A DNA stretch of 60,814 bases from positions 1 to 60,814 of the forward strand of contig CAVHPP010000011.1 in the NCBI GenBank assembly GCA_963638105.1, in the 5' to 3' direction. Under the pieces are notes generated by a model. The model had not been told where the DNA came from, did not search any database, and saw nothing but the letters and a program-made list of their open reading frames with translations. The position numbers were made by a program, and so were the translations under genes. The stretch is from CAG-217 sp963638105. GTDB taxonomy: Bacteria; Bacillota; Clostridia; Oscillospirales; Acutalibacteraceae. This document shows positions 1-7,895 of this stretch, piece after piece; positions within the stretch are counted from its first letter, which is position 1, and the number at the start of each line of letters is the position of its first letter.

Positions 1-7
1 GTAGTCC

Positions 8-161
8 GCAGCATTCCCTATTCGGCAGGGGCGCGAGCTGCAAATATGCCGGAAGTAGAACACTGTGAAAACGTCCGAAAGGACTTATCAGTGAATACTA
101 TGGGCAGCGATCCTCATGACCGCTGCCTATCAATTTGCTGATAAAGTGTTCTCGCGGCTTA
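8..161 (+). other. Run of consecutive hairpins, possible structured RNA or cis site
   Basis: Four hairpins follow one another. GCAGC (8-12) pairs with GCTGC (37-41) around an inner CCCT/AGGG stem. CACTG (61-65) pairs with CAGTG (89-93), enclosing GTCC-GAAA-GGAC (73-84), a GNRA-capped stem. GGCAGCG (103-109) pairs with CGCTGCC (121-127). TATCA (128-132) pairs with TGATA (139-143). No convincing reading frame covers the stretch. It could be the 3' part of a structured RNA, a transfer origin or a leader for the small gene at 216. I do not recognise the motif. Confidence 0.4.
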
Positions 162-215
162 ACGCATAAGAAGGTAAATATTGGGCAAGAATACTCGTGA
201 AAAGGCGGTGATGTT

Positions 216-440
216 ATGGAGAACGAGAGAAGCAGAAAAGAACTTCTCGACTCCTTAGTGGATATTCGGGACGTCAGAATTGACCGTTCCATGTCGGTAG
301 AAGAACGGATGAAATCCTATGTGGAGCAGATCAAAAATCCCTATATGTTTAAGGTCGGCAACACGGTAGTCAGGGTTTCCTACGCAAATACTCAGGCTAC
401 GATCAATGACAACTTCGTAAATCTGCTTGCAAGTATGTGA
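216..440 (+). CDS. Small conserved protein of recombinase-bearing elements
   Basis: This 74-residue soluble protein has no signal peptide, membrane segment or cysteine pair. It is charged at the N-terminus and has a central segment reading KNPYMFKVGNTVVRVSY that looks like a small beta-rich fold. It begins at an ATG preceded by AAAGGCGGTGATG, a good ribosome binding site. Short proteins of this look commonly sit just before serine recombinase genes in Firmicute elements, from memory perhaps the DUF6870 family. That position suggests an accessory or regulatory role, but no function can be assigned. It lies 168 bases before the first recombinase. Confidence 0.65.
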   Translation: MENERSRKELLDSLVDIRDVRIDRSMSVEERMKSYVEQIKNPYMFKVGNTVVRVSYANTQATINDNFVNLLASM

Positions 441-495
441 GAAAGCCGTCGGATAACCCCAAAAGAATCTTTTTTGTGAACAAATCTGAAAAGGC

Positions 496-524
496 TGGAT
501 AATTGCTTTGGACTGTGCTATAAT
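496..524 (+). promoter_or_regulatory. Promoter of the recombinase operon
   Basis: TGGATA (496-501) and TATAAT (519-524) are separated by 17 bases, and TGC before the -10 makes an extended -10. GATAACCC (452-459) and GGGTTATC (570-577) form an inverted repeat that brackets the promoter. The leader to the ATG at 608 is about 75 bases. Confidence 0.65.
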
Positions 525-607
525 AAGCATGGACAAAATCAGCGGAACACCACTGCTACTTTAGTTTTCGGGTTATCAGACCGGAATAAAGTAAGGAGTG
601 GCGTTTT

Positions 608-2299
608 ATGCTGAAATTATCTTTGGATAAAGATTATAAAGCCGCCATCTACCTGAGATTATCAAAGGAAGATGGCGACTTTTCTATTTCCGGCGAAAAA
701 CTTGAGAGTGACAGCATTTCAAACCAGAGAATGCTCATCAAGGAATACCTCAAGAAGCACCCGGAAATTACCGTAGTAAAAGAATACTGCGATGACGGCT
801 TTACCGGCGCAAACTTTGAGCGTCCTGACTTCAACAGAATGATGGAGGCTGTCCGCGCTGGCTTAGTTGACTGCATCGTAGTGAAAGACCTTTCGCGTTT
901 TGGTCGTGAGTATATTGAGGCTGGTGACTACATTCAGAAGATATTCCCTCGCCTCGGTATTCGCTTTATTGCAATCAACGACAACTATGATAGCGCACAG
1001 CCCGGAGCGGCAGACAACGAGCTTGTCCTACCGTTCAAGAACCTGATGAACGATTCCTATTGCCGTGACATCTCCATCAAGGTCAGATCAAACCTTGATG
1101 CGAAGCGACGGAACGGACAGTTTGTCGGCTCTCGTGTGGTTTTCGGGTATCTGAGATCACCGGACAACAAGAACCAGTTGGTGATTGACCCGGTTGCCGC
1201 GCCAGTTGTGCAGGACATTTTCAAGTGGAAGATAGAAGGGCTGTCTCCGGCTCAGATTGCAGACCGGCTCAATGACGCAAATGTCCCTTCTCCGATTGAA
1301 TATAAGAAAGCAAATGGCTCAAAGCAGCGCACCTGTTTCCAGACGAAGAAGGTTGCTCTGTGGAGTGCCGTTGCGATATATCGCATTCTCAAGAACGAGA
1401 TTTATACCGGAACACTGGTGCAAGGTAAAACTACGTCTCCAAACCACAAAGTTAAAAAGACCGTAGTGAAGCCGCAAAGCGAATGGGCGCGTACAGAAAA
1501 TGCGCATGAGCCTATCATTGCTTATGCTCAATTCGATCTTGTTCAGAAGCTCATGCAGGATGATACAAGAAGCCCGTCCGGTGCAACCGGCGTCCATCCA
1601 TTTTCAGGGAAGATTTACTGTGCAGACTGCGGAAGTCCAATGGTACGAAGAGTGTCACGCTGCGGAGAAAAGGAATACGCCTATTTCATCTGCGGTGGCA
1701 ACAAGAGCGACAAGACCTCCTGTTCGTCTCACAGCATCAAAGAATCTGTTGTATATGACGCTGTTCTCGCTGTCGTTCAGGGACATATTGATGCCGCTAT
1801 GAATATGGCAGATGCGTTGAAGCGGATTGACGATATGGCTTGGGAAAACCGCGAGATTGAGAAGATCAAAGCAAAAATATCGTTTCAGGAAGAAATCATT
1901 GATAAGAACCGCCGCCTGAAAACCGGTGCTTATGAAGACTTCAAGAGCGATTTTATCAGCCGTGAGGAATACAAAGCCTTCACAGCTCAGTTCGACCAGC
2001 AGATCAAGGAGGCAAGCGATACCATTATGCGGCTCACCAGTGAGCGAAACAGCGTGATGGGTGGGCTGGCAGAACAACAAAGCTGGCTTGAGCAATTCAG
2101 AAAATACGCAAATATCAAGGAACTCACTCGAAGCACTGTGGTCACCCTGATCGACTATATTCACATTCGAGAGAATAAAGACATTGATGTCGGTCTCATG
2201 CACTGTGACCGCTTTGCATCTATCGTCGAGTTCCTGCGCGAACGTCAGGAAAAGGAGGACGCGAATAAAGTCATTCGCTTTGAAAGGAAGGTGGTCTAA
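608..2299 (+). CDS. Large serine recombinase 1
   Basis: A 563-residue site-specific recombinase of the large serine family, which cuts and rejoins DNA through a 5'-phosphoserine link and needs no replication. The catalytic domain has Ser19 in YLRLSKED, the SDSISNQR motif at about 34-41 and DLSRFGR at 94-100. The recombinase domain follows (about 170-300). A zinc ribbon is marked by Cys338, Cys341, Cys362 and Cys372, and a coiled coil spans roughly 410-480, as in integrases whose coiled coil controls direction. AAGTAAGGAGTG precedes the ATG. The stop TAA shares its last base with the ATG of the next gene, so the genes are translationally coupled. No catalytic motif is missing. Confidence 0.95.
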   Translation: MLKLSLDKDYKAAIYLRLSKEDGDFSISGEKLESDSISNQRMLIKEYLKKHPEITVVKEYCDDGFTGANFERPDFNRMMEAVRAGLVDCIVVKDLSRFGREYIEAGDYIQKIFPRLGIRFIAINDNYDSAQPGAADNELVLPFKNLMNDSYCRDISIKVRSNLDAKRRNGQFVGSRVVFGYLRSPDNKNQLVIDPVAAPVVQDIFKWKIEGLSPAQIADRLNDANVPSPIEYKKANGSKQRTCFQTKKVALWSAVAIYRILKNEIYTGTLVQGKTTSPNHKVKKTVVKPQSEWARTENAHEPIIAYAQFDLVQKLMQDDTRSPSGATGVHPFSGKIYCADCGSPMVRRVSRCGEKEYAYFICGGNKSDKTSCSSHSIKESVVYDAVLAVVQGHIDAAMNMADALKRIDDMAWENREIEKIKAKISFQEEIIDKNRRLKTGAYEDFKSDFISREEYKAFTAQFDQQIKEASDTIMRLTSERNSVMGGLAEQQSWLEQFRKYANIKELTRSTVVTLIDYIHIRENKDIDVGLMHCDRFASIVEFLRERQEKEDANKVIRFERKVV

Positions 2300-3999
2300 T
2301 GGCACGAGTGTCGCGGAAAAAGCAAAATCTCCCTACCCCGGCAGTTGATACTCCTATCCGCCGCTGGAAAACCGCTCTCTATGTCCGCCTCTCCGTCGAG
2401 GATAACGGTAAGGGTTCGGACTCGATTGAGAACCAGACCACGCTCCTTGAAGACTATGTTGCGTCACGCTCGTATCTTGAGAAGACGGCGCTGTTCGTTG
2501 ACAACGGCTATACCGGAACCGATTTTCTCCGTCCGGAGTTTAACCGGATGATGGAAGCCGTCAAGATGGGCATTGTAGATTGCATCGTGGTGAAGGACTT
2601 ATCCCGTCTCGGCAGAAACTATATCGAAACATCTCAGTTCATTGAAAAGGTCTGCCCGTTCTTCGATCTGCGCTTTATCTCCGTCAATGACTCCTTTGAT
2701 ACTGCGACGGTAACAAGCGAGGGGCATTTATCCGCCTCCCTGTCGAACATCGTCAATGATTTTTATGCGAAGGACATCTCGCGCAAGGTCACAACAGCCC
2801 TTCAAGCGAAGATGGAGCGCGGTGACTATATCGGGAACTATGCACCGTATGGCTATCGCAAAGACCCTGAGAACAAAAACCATCTTCTGATCGACCCTGA
2901 AACTGCGCCGATTGTTGTCCAGATATTTCAGTGGAGAGCCGAAGGTGTCAGCTATATGGGCATCAACAAAAAGCTCAACGACGCCGGTATTCTTTCACCC
3001 AGTCAGCTCAAACGGGAGCGCGGGGTGAAAACGAACTTCAACAAGAAGGATCGGGTCATTCTGTGGAATAAGCACATGATAACCGAAATTCTTCAAAACA
3101 TCGTCTATATCGGGCATTTAGCTCAAAAGAAAGGCAGTCAGTGTCTCTATGGCGGCATCCCTTATCACATCACGTCCGAAGACGAATGGATCATTGCAAA
3201 AAACACCCATGAACCACTTCTCAGTGAAGAACTGTTTGAGAAGGTGCAGGAGATCAACCATGCAGCCGTAGAACGCATGAGAGCCAATTCAGGCAAGTAC
3301 GATCATCTACCCAAAGCGAAAAACATCTATGGGAAGAAGTTTGTATGTGCCGAGTGCGGGGCAATCATGAAATTGCAGCGTTCCATCAGCACGAAGAAGG
3401 ACAAGGTGTATTTCACCTTCAAATGCCCGACTTACGCCGAGCATGGAACAAGAGGCTGCTCCGATGTGAAAATACGGAAGCAGGATCTCGATGATGCAGT
3501 TTTTTCCTTCATCAAGTCTCAGATGGAAGTATTCCTCGACATGGAGAAGACACTTCATTCTCTGCTGGCAATGAAAAAAGCCATGATCAAGCAAGACAAT
3601 ACCGTTCAGGCGATACGGACACTGCGTCAAAAACTTGCGCAAAAGCAGTCTCTCCTTAGCGGTATGTATGTTGATCTCAAGGAAGGCTTGCTCTCTGACG
3701 CCGAGTACAGCCATCACAAAGAGATCGTCATGGAGGACATCCGGGCGATTGAGAGAAATCTATCCGAGCTGGAAGCGCCAAAGAATCAGACGGAGGAACA
3801 GATTACCGGCGAAATGAAGTGGAAGCAGATGATCCGCCGTTTCCACGACGCGACGGAAATCTCCGAAGAAATGGCAGACGCTTTTATCGAGACCATGAAA
3901 ATTCATGAGGACGGCACATTGGAAATCAAACTCAGCTATATGGATGAGTTTGCAGCACTTACGAAGACTTGCGAGAAAATCAGGAAGGAGGTTGCTTGA
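2299..3999 (+). CDS. Large serine recombinase 2
   Basis: A 566-residue large serine recombinase. It has an N-terminal extension of about 20 residues before the catalytic segment LYVRLSVED with Ser32, then DSIENQ (41-46) and DLSRLGR (100-106). A zinc ribbon reads FVCAECG and later FKCPTYAEHGTRGC. The C-terminal part contains a coiled coil. It overlaps both neighbours by one base (TAATG upstream, TGATG downstream). The three proteins are clearly different in sequence, so this is not a recent tandem duplication. Systems with more than one large serine recombinase, such as the CcrA/CcrB pair of SCCmec, need several proteins for movement, and that is the likely reason for the arrangement here. Confidence 0.95.
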   Translation: MARVSRKKQNLPTPAVDTPIRRWKTALYVRLSVEDNGKGSDSIENQTTLLEDYVASRSYLEKTALFVDNGYTGTDFLRPEFNRMMEAVKMGIVDCIVVKDLSRLGRNYIETSQFIEKVCPFFDLRFISVNDSFDTATVTSEGHLSASLSNIVNDFYAKDISRKVTTALQAKMERGDYIGNYAPYGYRKDPENKNHLLIDPETAPIVVQIFQWRAEGVSYMGINKKLNDAGILSPSQLKRERGVKTNFNKKDRVILWNKHMITEILQNIVYIGHLAQKKGSQCLYGGIPYHITSEDEWIIAKNTHEPLLSEELFEKVQEINHAAVERMRANSGKYDHLPKAKNIYGKKFVCAECGAIMKLQRSISTKKDKVYFTFKCPTYAEHGTRGCSDVKIRKQDLDDAVFSFIKSQMEVFLDMEKTLHSLLAMKKAMIKQDNTVQAIRTLRQKLAQKQSLLSGMYVDLKEGLLSDAEYSHHKEIVMEDIRAIERNLSELEAPKNQTEEQITGEMKWKQMIRRFHDATEISEEMADAFIETMKIHEDGTLEIKLSYMDEFAALTKTCEKIRKEVA

Positions 4000-5570
4000 T
4001 GAAGCAGCAAATCGCAATTTATCTGCGCTTGTCGCTTGAAGACGTTGACAAGCGCACAAACAAAGTCAAGGACGAGAGCAACAGTATCGCATCGCAGCGT
4101 ATGCTCATCAATCGTCATCTGGATCAGAATCCGCTTCTCTGCGATCTGCCTCGTATAGAGTTCTGCGATGATGGTTTCTCCGGCACAAACTTTGATCGCC
4201 CTGACTTTGCAAAGATGATAGAGTGCGCAAAGCATGGAGAAATTAGCTGTATCGTAGTGAAAGACCTTTCCCGTTTCGGGCGAGACTATCTTGAAGTTGG
4301 TGACTATTTGGAGCATATTTTCCCGTTTCTCGGCATCCGCTTCAAGTCTATCAATGACCATTATGACAGCGCAAAACATGAAGGCAAGACTATCGGTATG
4401 GATATTGCCTTCAAGAACCTTATCTATGACTATTACAGCAAAGACCTTTCCAAGAAGGTCAAATCTGCAATGGGCATGAAACAGGAGAAAGCAAAGTTTG
4501 TGAACACAGTCCCATACGGGTATAAAGCCGATCCTGCTGACAAACATCACCTTATCATCGACGTGGAAACCGCTCCGATAGTCCGCCGTATTTTCATGGA
4601 AGTGATTGGCGGCAAGTCCTGCACACAGATTGCAAAGGAACTGAATACAGAAGGCATTCCAACACCCGCCCAGCATAAAGCCGTGTCCAGAAAGGCGTCT
4701 TCCAAGAAGCCCCAGTGGACACATCGCGGCATTCTGACTATGATAGAGAGCGTGAAGTACACTGGAACAATGGTCAACCATATCCGCGAAAGCAGATTCA
4801 TCCGTGACAAAAATCAGCGGCGCGTTCCCAAAGAAGAATGGTATATCCGCGAAAATGCGCATGAAGCGATTGTGACAAAGGATGAATACGAACAGGCACA
4901 AGAGGCAATCCAGAGGCGTAGAAAGTTTGTCCGAAGCTCCCATGACCAGTCAGACCGAGTTTACTTCTGCGCCCATTGCGGCGGAAAACTTGAGAAAGCC
5001 AACGGAACCGTATTTGCCTGTCCGTCCCATCGGTATCACGATGGCAGTCCGTGTGAAAACGTCCGCTGGCGGAAAAGCGCACTTGAAGAAATCGTCTTTG
5101 AAGCACTGAAAAGGCAGATCGAGATCGTCAGTGTTGAATCCGCAGCCGTTAGAAAAACAGCGAAGAGCAAAGGTGAAAGCCTGGAAAGACAGCTCGTCTT
5201 GCTGAAAGCTCAGTATGATGCCTGTGATCGAGAGAAGTTTACGATCTATGAAAAATACCGTGAAGGGAAGCTGACTCCGGAAGAGTATCTGTCCGGCAAA
5301 GACGCCCTTGCACAAAAACAAGCCGCCCTGAAAGAGCAGCTTGAATCCTGTGAAACTCAACTTGAGGTCTTCCATCAGCAAAGTCTCGATGCAGAACAGC
5401 AGCATGAAGCAGCAAGCCGGATGACCGGCTTGTCCGATGACAAACTCAGAGAGCATCTGTATGATGCAGTTGAACGTGTACTTGTTTATGACACCGAGAC
5501 AATCGAAATTGTCTGGAAGTTCAACGAATCAAAAATCGACACCGATGAAAACATCGGAGTTGCGAATTGA
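3999..5570 (+). CDS. Large serine recombinase 3
   Basis: A 523-residue large serine recombinase, last of the three. The start is taken at the ATG at 3999, because AAGGAGGT at 3984-3991 lies in front of it and it overlaps the preceding TGA (TGATG). An upstream in-frame ATG at 3969 would overlap the previous gene by 31 bases and lacks a good site. Ser12 is in IYLRLSLED, DLSRFGR lies at 89-95, and the zinc ribbon reads YFCAHCGG then FACPS ending in a Cys. A long coiled coil covers roughly 375-470. It ends 164 bases before the spoVT junction, so it is the recombinase nearest the attachment site. Confidence 0.94.
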   Translation: MKQQIAIYLRLSLEDVDKRTNKVKDESNSIASQRMLINRHLDQNPLLCDLPRIEFCDDGFSGTNFDRPDFAKMIECAKHGEISCIVVKDLSRFGRDYLEVGDYLEHIFPFLGIRFKSINDHYDSAKHEGKTIGMDIAFKNLIYDYYSKDLSKKVKSAMGMKQEKAKFVNTVPYGYKADPADKHHLIIDVETAPIVRRIFMEVIGGKSCTQIAKELNTEGIPTPAQHKAVSRKASSKKPQWTHRGILTMIESVKYTGTMVNHIRESRFIRDKNQRRVPKEEWYIRENAHEAIVTKDEYEQAQEAIQRRRKFVRSSHDQSDRVYFCAHCGGKLEKANGTVFACPSHRYHDGSPCENVRWRKSALEEIVFEALKRQIEIVSVESAAVRKTAKSKGESLERQLVLLKAQYDACDREKFTIYEKYREGKLTPEEYLSGKDALAQKQAALKEQLESCETQLEVFHQQSLDAEQQHEAASRMTGLSDDKLREHLYDAVERVLVYDTETIEIVWKFNESKIDTDENIGVAN

Positions 5571-5584
5571 CTCCGGTGTTTCAT
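5545..5584 (+). terminator. Hairpin over the end of recombinase 3
   Basis: ATGAAAACATCGGAGT (5545-5560) pairs with ACTCCGGTGTTTCAT (5570-5584) except for one bulge and one mismatch. It spans the stop codon. The T-rich tail is short, so termination may be weak. Confidence 0.5.
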
Positions 5585-5639
5585 TTCGGGGCAAATCTGT
5601 CGAATTTGCTCCTAAAATAACATAATCTATCGAAACCTC

Positions 5640-5745
5640 GTAGGTGCATCGTAGCACCGTCCGGAAAGCCCAGAGCCATTGATATTAAAGGCTTTTCGGA
5701 TAGTTTGTAAAATTTTTTTGCACCTACTTGACATAAAGGGACGAC
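5640..5745 (+). other. Element/chromosome junction with nested inverted repeats (attachment site region)
   Basis: GTAGGTGCA (5640-5648) and TGCACCTAC (5719-5727) are perfect inverted repeats. Inside them TCCGGAAAGCC (5660-5670) pairs with GGCTTTTCGGA (5690-5700) with one mismatch. The spoVT codons start just to the right, at 5740. Large serine recombinases bind imperfect inverted repeats around a two-base crossover, so one arm of the attachment site should lie here. The exact crossover cannot be fixed without the empty site or the left end. Confidence 0.55.
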
Positions 5746-6246
5746 CTGGGGCGCATTGTGATCCCCAAGGAGATCCGCCGCTCGTTTCGCATTAAGGAGG
5801 GCGACCCGCTGGAGATCTTTACCAACGCCGACGGCGAGGTGATCTTTAAGAAATATTCGCCCATCGGCGAGCTGTCCCAATTTGCCGGGCAATACGCCGA
5901 GGTGCTCCACAAGAACGGCTGCTCCCCGGTGGTGATCACAGACAACGACCATGTGGTGGCCGCCGCCGGGGTCAGCAAGCGAGAAGTGATGGAGCGCCGG
6001 GTGACCAAGGCGCTGGAGGATGTGATGGACGCCCGCACCCCACGGATCGCCAAGGCACCCGGCGAGTGCCTGCAAGCCATTGAGGGCTACGACCGCCCGG
6101 CAGAGGTGGCCTATCCCATTGTGTACGGCGGCGATGTGTCCGGCACAGTGCTGCTACTGCAAGGGGAGGACGGCGCCGTGCCGGACGAAGCACAAATTCG
6201 GCTGATCCAGGTAGGCGCCGCCTTTTTGGGCCGCCAAATGGAATAA
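5740..6246 (+). pseudogene. spoVT: SpoVT, 5' end removed by the element
   Basis: SpoVT is the forespore AbrB-type transcription factor of late sporulation. The frame can be read from GAC at 5740 as DDLGRIVIPKEIRRSFRI, the conserved swapped-hairpin DNA-binding segment, and continues through a GAF-like sensor domain to the stop at 6246. The usual first residues, a stretch like MKATGIVRRI, are absent, and an in-frame TAA stands at 5734. About ten codons are therefore missing, and they should sit beyond the left end of the element. The 162-residue tail from GTG 5758 has no ribosome binding site and would lack the first DNA-binding strand. In this configuration the gene is probably inactive. Excision would restore it. 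Confidence 0.85.
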
Positions 6247-6326
6247 ATCGAATTGTGCAATTTGCACAAAAAGTCAATGCGTTTTTAGTGCATAGTAGCC
6301 AATACGCAGAAATGGCAAAAAAAGCC

Positions 6327-6354
6327 TTGCATTTTTGAAAATCGGGTCTATAAT
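6327..6354 (+). promoter_or_regulatory. Promoter of the YczE-like gene
   Basis: TTGCAT (6327-6332) and TATAAT (6349-6354) have a 16-base spacer. It lies 40 bases before the chosen ATG at 6394. Confidence 0.7.
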
Positions 6355-6393
6355 GTGTCACGAAAAGAGAAAAACAGACCCGAGGTAAAAGCA

Positions 6394-7227
6394 ATGAAGA
6401 AACTCAGAAACAACGCACGCGGTTATATCCTGGATATGTTTGCACAGCACCATATGGTGAAGCGCACCGTACTGTCTTTTCTGAGCATTGTGATTATGGG
6501 GTTTGGTACGGCTCTTTTCAATGTTTCCGGTTTCGGCGTAGACCCGTTCACCTCTATGAATATGAGCGTGGCCGCCGTTTTGGGGATCAGCTTTGGTACC
6601 TACCAGCTGATCATCAACGCAGTGATCCTGCTGTATGTAGTTATCGTTGCGCACCGGGGACTGGTCGGTGTAGGCACCGTGTTCAACATGGCCGGCGTCG
6701 GTTACAGCTGTGAGTTATTCAGCAGCCTGCTGATGCCGATGGTAAAGCAGAACGACACTCTGTCAATTAGAATCCCCCTTCTCCTTGCCGGTATCCTCGT
6801 TCTCTGCTTTGCCTGTAGCCTGTTCTTCACGGCCAACATCGGCGTTGGCCCTTATGACGCCCTGGGCTTTATGCTCAGCCGCTTCGCCAAGCTGCCGTAC
6901 AAATGGGTGCGGGTGCTGACGGATGTGACCGTGGTGTCCATCGGGCTGCTGGTCAGCGGCGGCTTTACCGCCATTGCCCACGGCGACTTTGCCAGTATTC
7001 AAAATATCGGCATCGGCACCGTCATTACGGCCTTTTGTATGGGTCCGCTGATCAACTTCTTTAACAAGACCCTTTCCGCAAAAATCTTCAATGTAGACTA
7101 TGCCCAGATCAGCAAGGACTTGGCGTTCTTCATGATCAAAGGCGCAATGCGGAAAAATTCTCTGGGTGCCGTTCCCGGCAACAACACCCAGTTATACAGT
7201 CAGGCTTACAGTCTGACTGATAAGTAA
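6394..7227 (+). CDS. YczE/YitT-like integral membrane protein
   Basis: A 277-residue multi-spanning membrane protein. Hydrophobic segments occur around residues 25-45, 55-85, 95-115, 130-155, 165-185 and 210-230. The pattern VSGFGVDPFTSM near the start, repeated as TANIGVGPYDALG, is typical of YczE/YyaS/YitT-type proteins, whose transport substrate is unknown. The ATG at 6394 is preferred over one at 6355 because the promoter -10 ends at 6354 and CCGAGGTAAAAGC precedes 6394. It stands alone between its own promoter and two terminators. Confidence 0.8.
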   Translation: MKKLRNNARGYILDMFAQHHMVKRTVLSFLSIVIMGFGTALFNVSGFGVDPFTSMNMSVAAVLGISFGTYQLIINAVILLYVVIVAHRGLVGVGTVFNMAGVGYSCELFSSLLMPMVKQNDTLSIRIPLLLAGILVLCFACSLFFTANIGVGPYDALGFMLSRFAKLPYKWVRVLTDVTVVSIGLLVSGGFTAIAHGDFASIQNIGIGTVITAFCMGPLINFFNKTLSAKIFNVDYAQISKDLAFFMIKGAMRKNSLGAVPGNNTQLYSQAYSLTDK

Positions 7228-7236
7228 GATGCCAAG

Positions 7237-7273
7237 AAGGTTGCCTTCTCTCCCCCTTTCCGGGCAACCTTTT
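7237..7273 (+). terminator. Terminator after the YczE-like gene
   Basis: AAGGTTGCC (7237-7245) pairs with GGCAACCTT (7263-7271), followed by T residues. Confidence 0.75.
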
Positions 7274-7318
7274 GACATATATAAATTTATGGCTTTTGCA
7301 TAAATTTTTACCCCCCTT

Positions 7319-7361
7319 AAAAGAAGCGACACCGAATGCTATGTTCGGCGTCGCTTCTTTT
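7319..7361. terminator. Bidirectional terminator between convergent genes
   Basis: AAAAGAAGCGAC and CCGAA pair with TTCGG and GTCGCTTCTTTT. The stem is flanked by A and T runs, so it can stop transcription from both the forward gene and the reverse rlmH operon. Confidence 0.8.
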
Positions 7362-7415
7362 ATCTGCAAAAATAAAAGCGGCAGCCTGCTCGGAGTAGAG
7401 CGGACTGCCGTATTT

Positions 7416-7895
7416 TTATTTATGATATTTAGAATGGTTGTTGATGGCGCAGGCCCGGTAGATCTGCTCCAGGAGCACCAGGCGTGCCAGCTGGTGGGGC
7501 AAGGTCATTTTGCCAAAGGACAGCTGCAAGTCCCCTGCGGCCTTTACACGGGGCGACAGGCCATACGAACCGCCGATGACAAACACCAGGTGGGAGCTTT
7601 GCTGGCTAAAGTCCGCCACCCGATCTGCCAACTGCGCGCTGGACAGCTCCCGCCCCTCGATACAAAGGGGGATCACCCGAGCGCCTTTGGGAATTTTTGC
7701 CAATATACTGTCGCCCTCCTGTTCCAGCACCCGGCGGATCTCTGCCGGGGACGGATCTGCCGGGCAGCGGCTCTCCGGCAATTCCACCACCTGCACCTTG
7801 GCAAAGGCGGACAGCCGCTTTAAGTACTCGTCGCAGCCCTCGCGAAGATATTTTTCTTTCAGCTTGCCTACCGTCAAAACGGTTATGCGGATCAT
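7416..7895 (-). CDS. rlmH: 23S rRNA pseudouridine-1915 N3-methyltransferase RlmH
   Basis: RlmH methylates N3 of pseudouridine 1915 in 23S rRNA using S-adenosylmethionine. The protein is 159 residues, the normal family length. It starts MIRITVLTVGKLKEKY and ends with the characteristic tail HQLARLVLLEQIYRA...YHK. The SPOUT knot segment FVIGGSYGLSP is present. The ATG at 7895 overlaps the stop of the upstream metallo-beta-lactamase gene (ATGA), indicating coupling. Longer readings of this frame extend into that neighbour and are shadows. In Bacillus, yycJ and the rlmH gene are also near neighbours. Confidence 0.95.
   Translation of the reverse strand: MIRITVLTVGKLKEKYLREGCDEYLKRLSAFAKVQVVELPESRCPADPSPAEIRRVLEQEGDSILAKIPKGARVIPLCIEGRELSSAQLADRVADFSQQSSHLVFVIGGSYGLSPRVKAAGDLQLSFGKMTLPHQLARLVLLEQIYRACAINNHSKYHK

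Larger units (their letters stand above)
1..5739 (+). mobile_element. Right end of an integrated element with three serine recombinases
   Basis: The left end lies outside the window. The block holds a hairpin-rich stretch, a small conserved protein and three large serine recombinases in one orientation. Its base composition is visibly more AT-rich than the flanking chromosome. The right boundary falls at about 5735-5740, where the spoVT reading frame begins abruptly after an in-frame TAA at 5734-5736. The element therefore appears to have entered spoVT, with the recombinase operon lying next to the junction, which is the usual position for such integrases. Whether it is an integrative conjugative element, a mobilisable island or a prophage cannot be seen from this end. 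Confidence 0.8.

Noticed and set aside
1..141. Open frame from the window edge to TGA at 139-141 as the end of a gene
   Set aside because: Only 46 codons, with composition unlike a protein and several strong hairpins in the same stretch; a non-coding structured region is more likely, though not certain.
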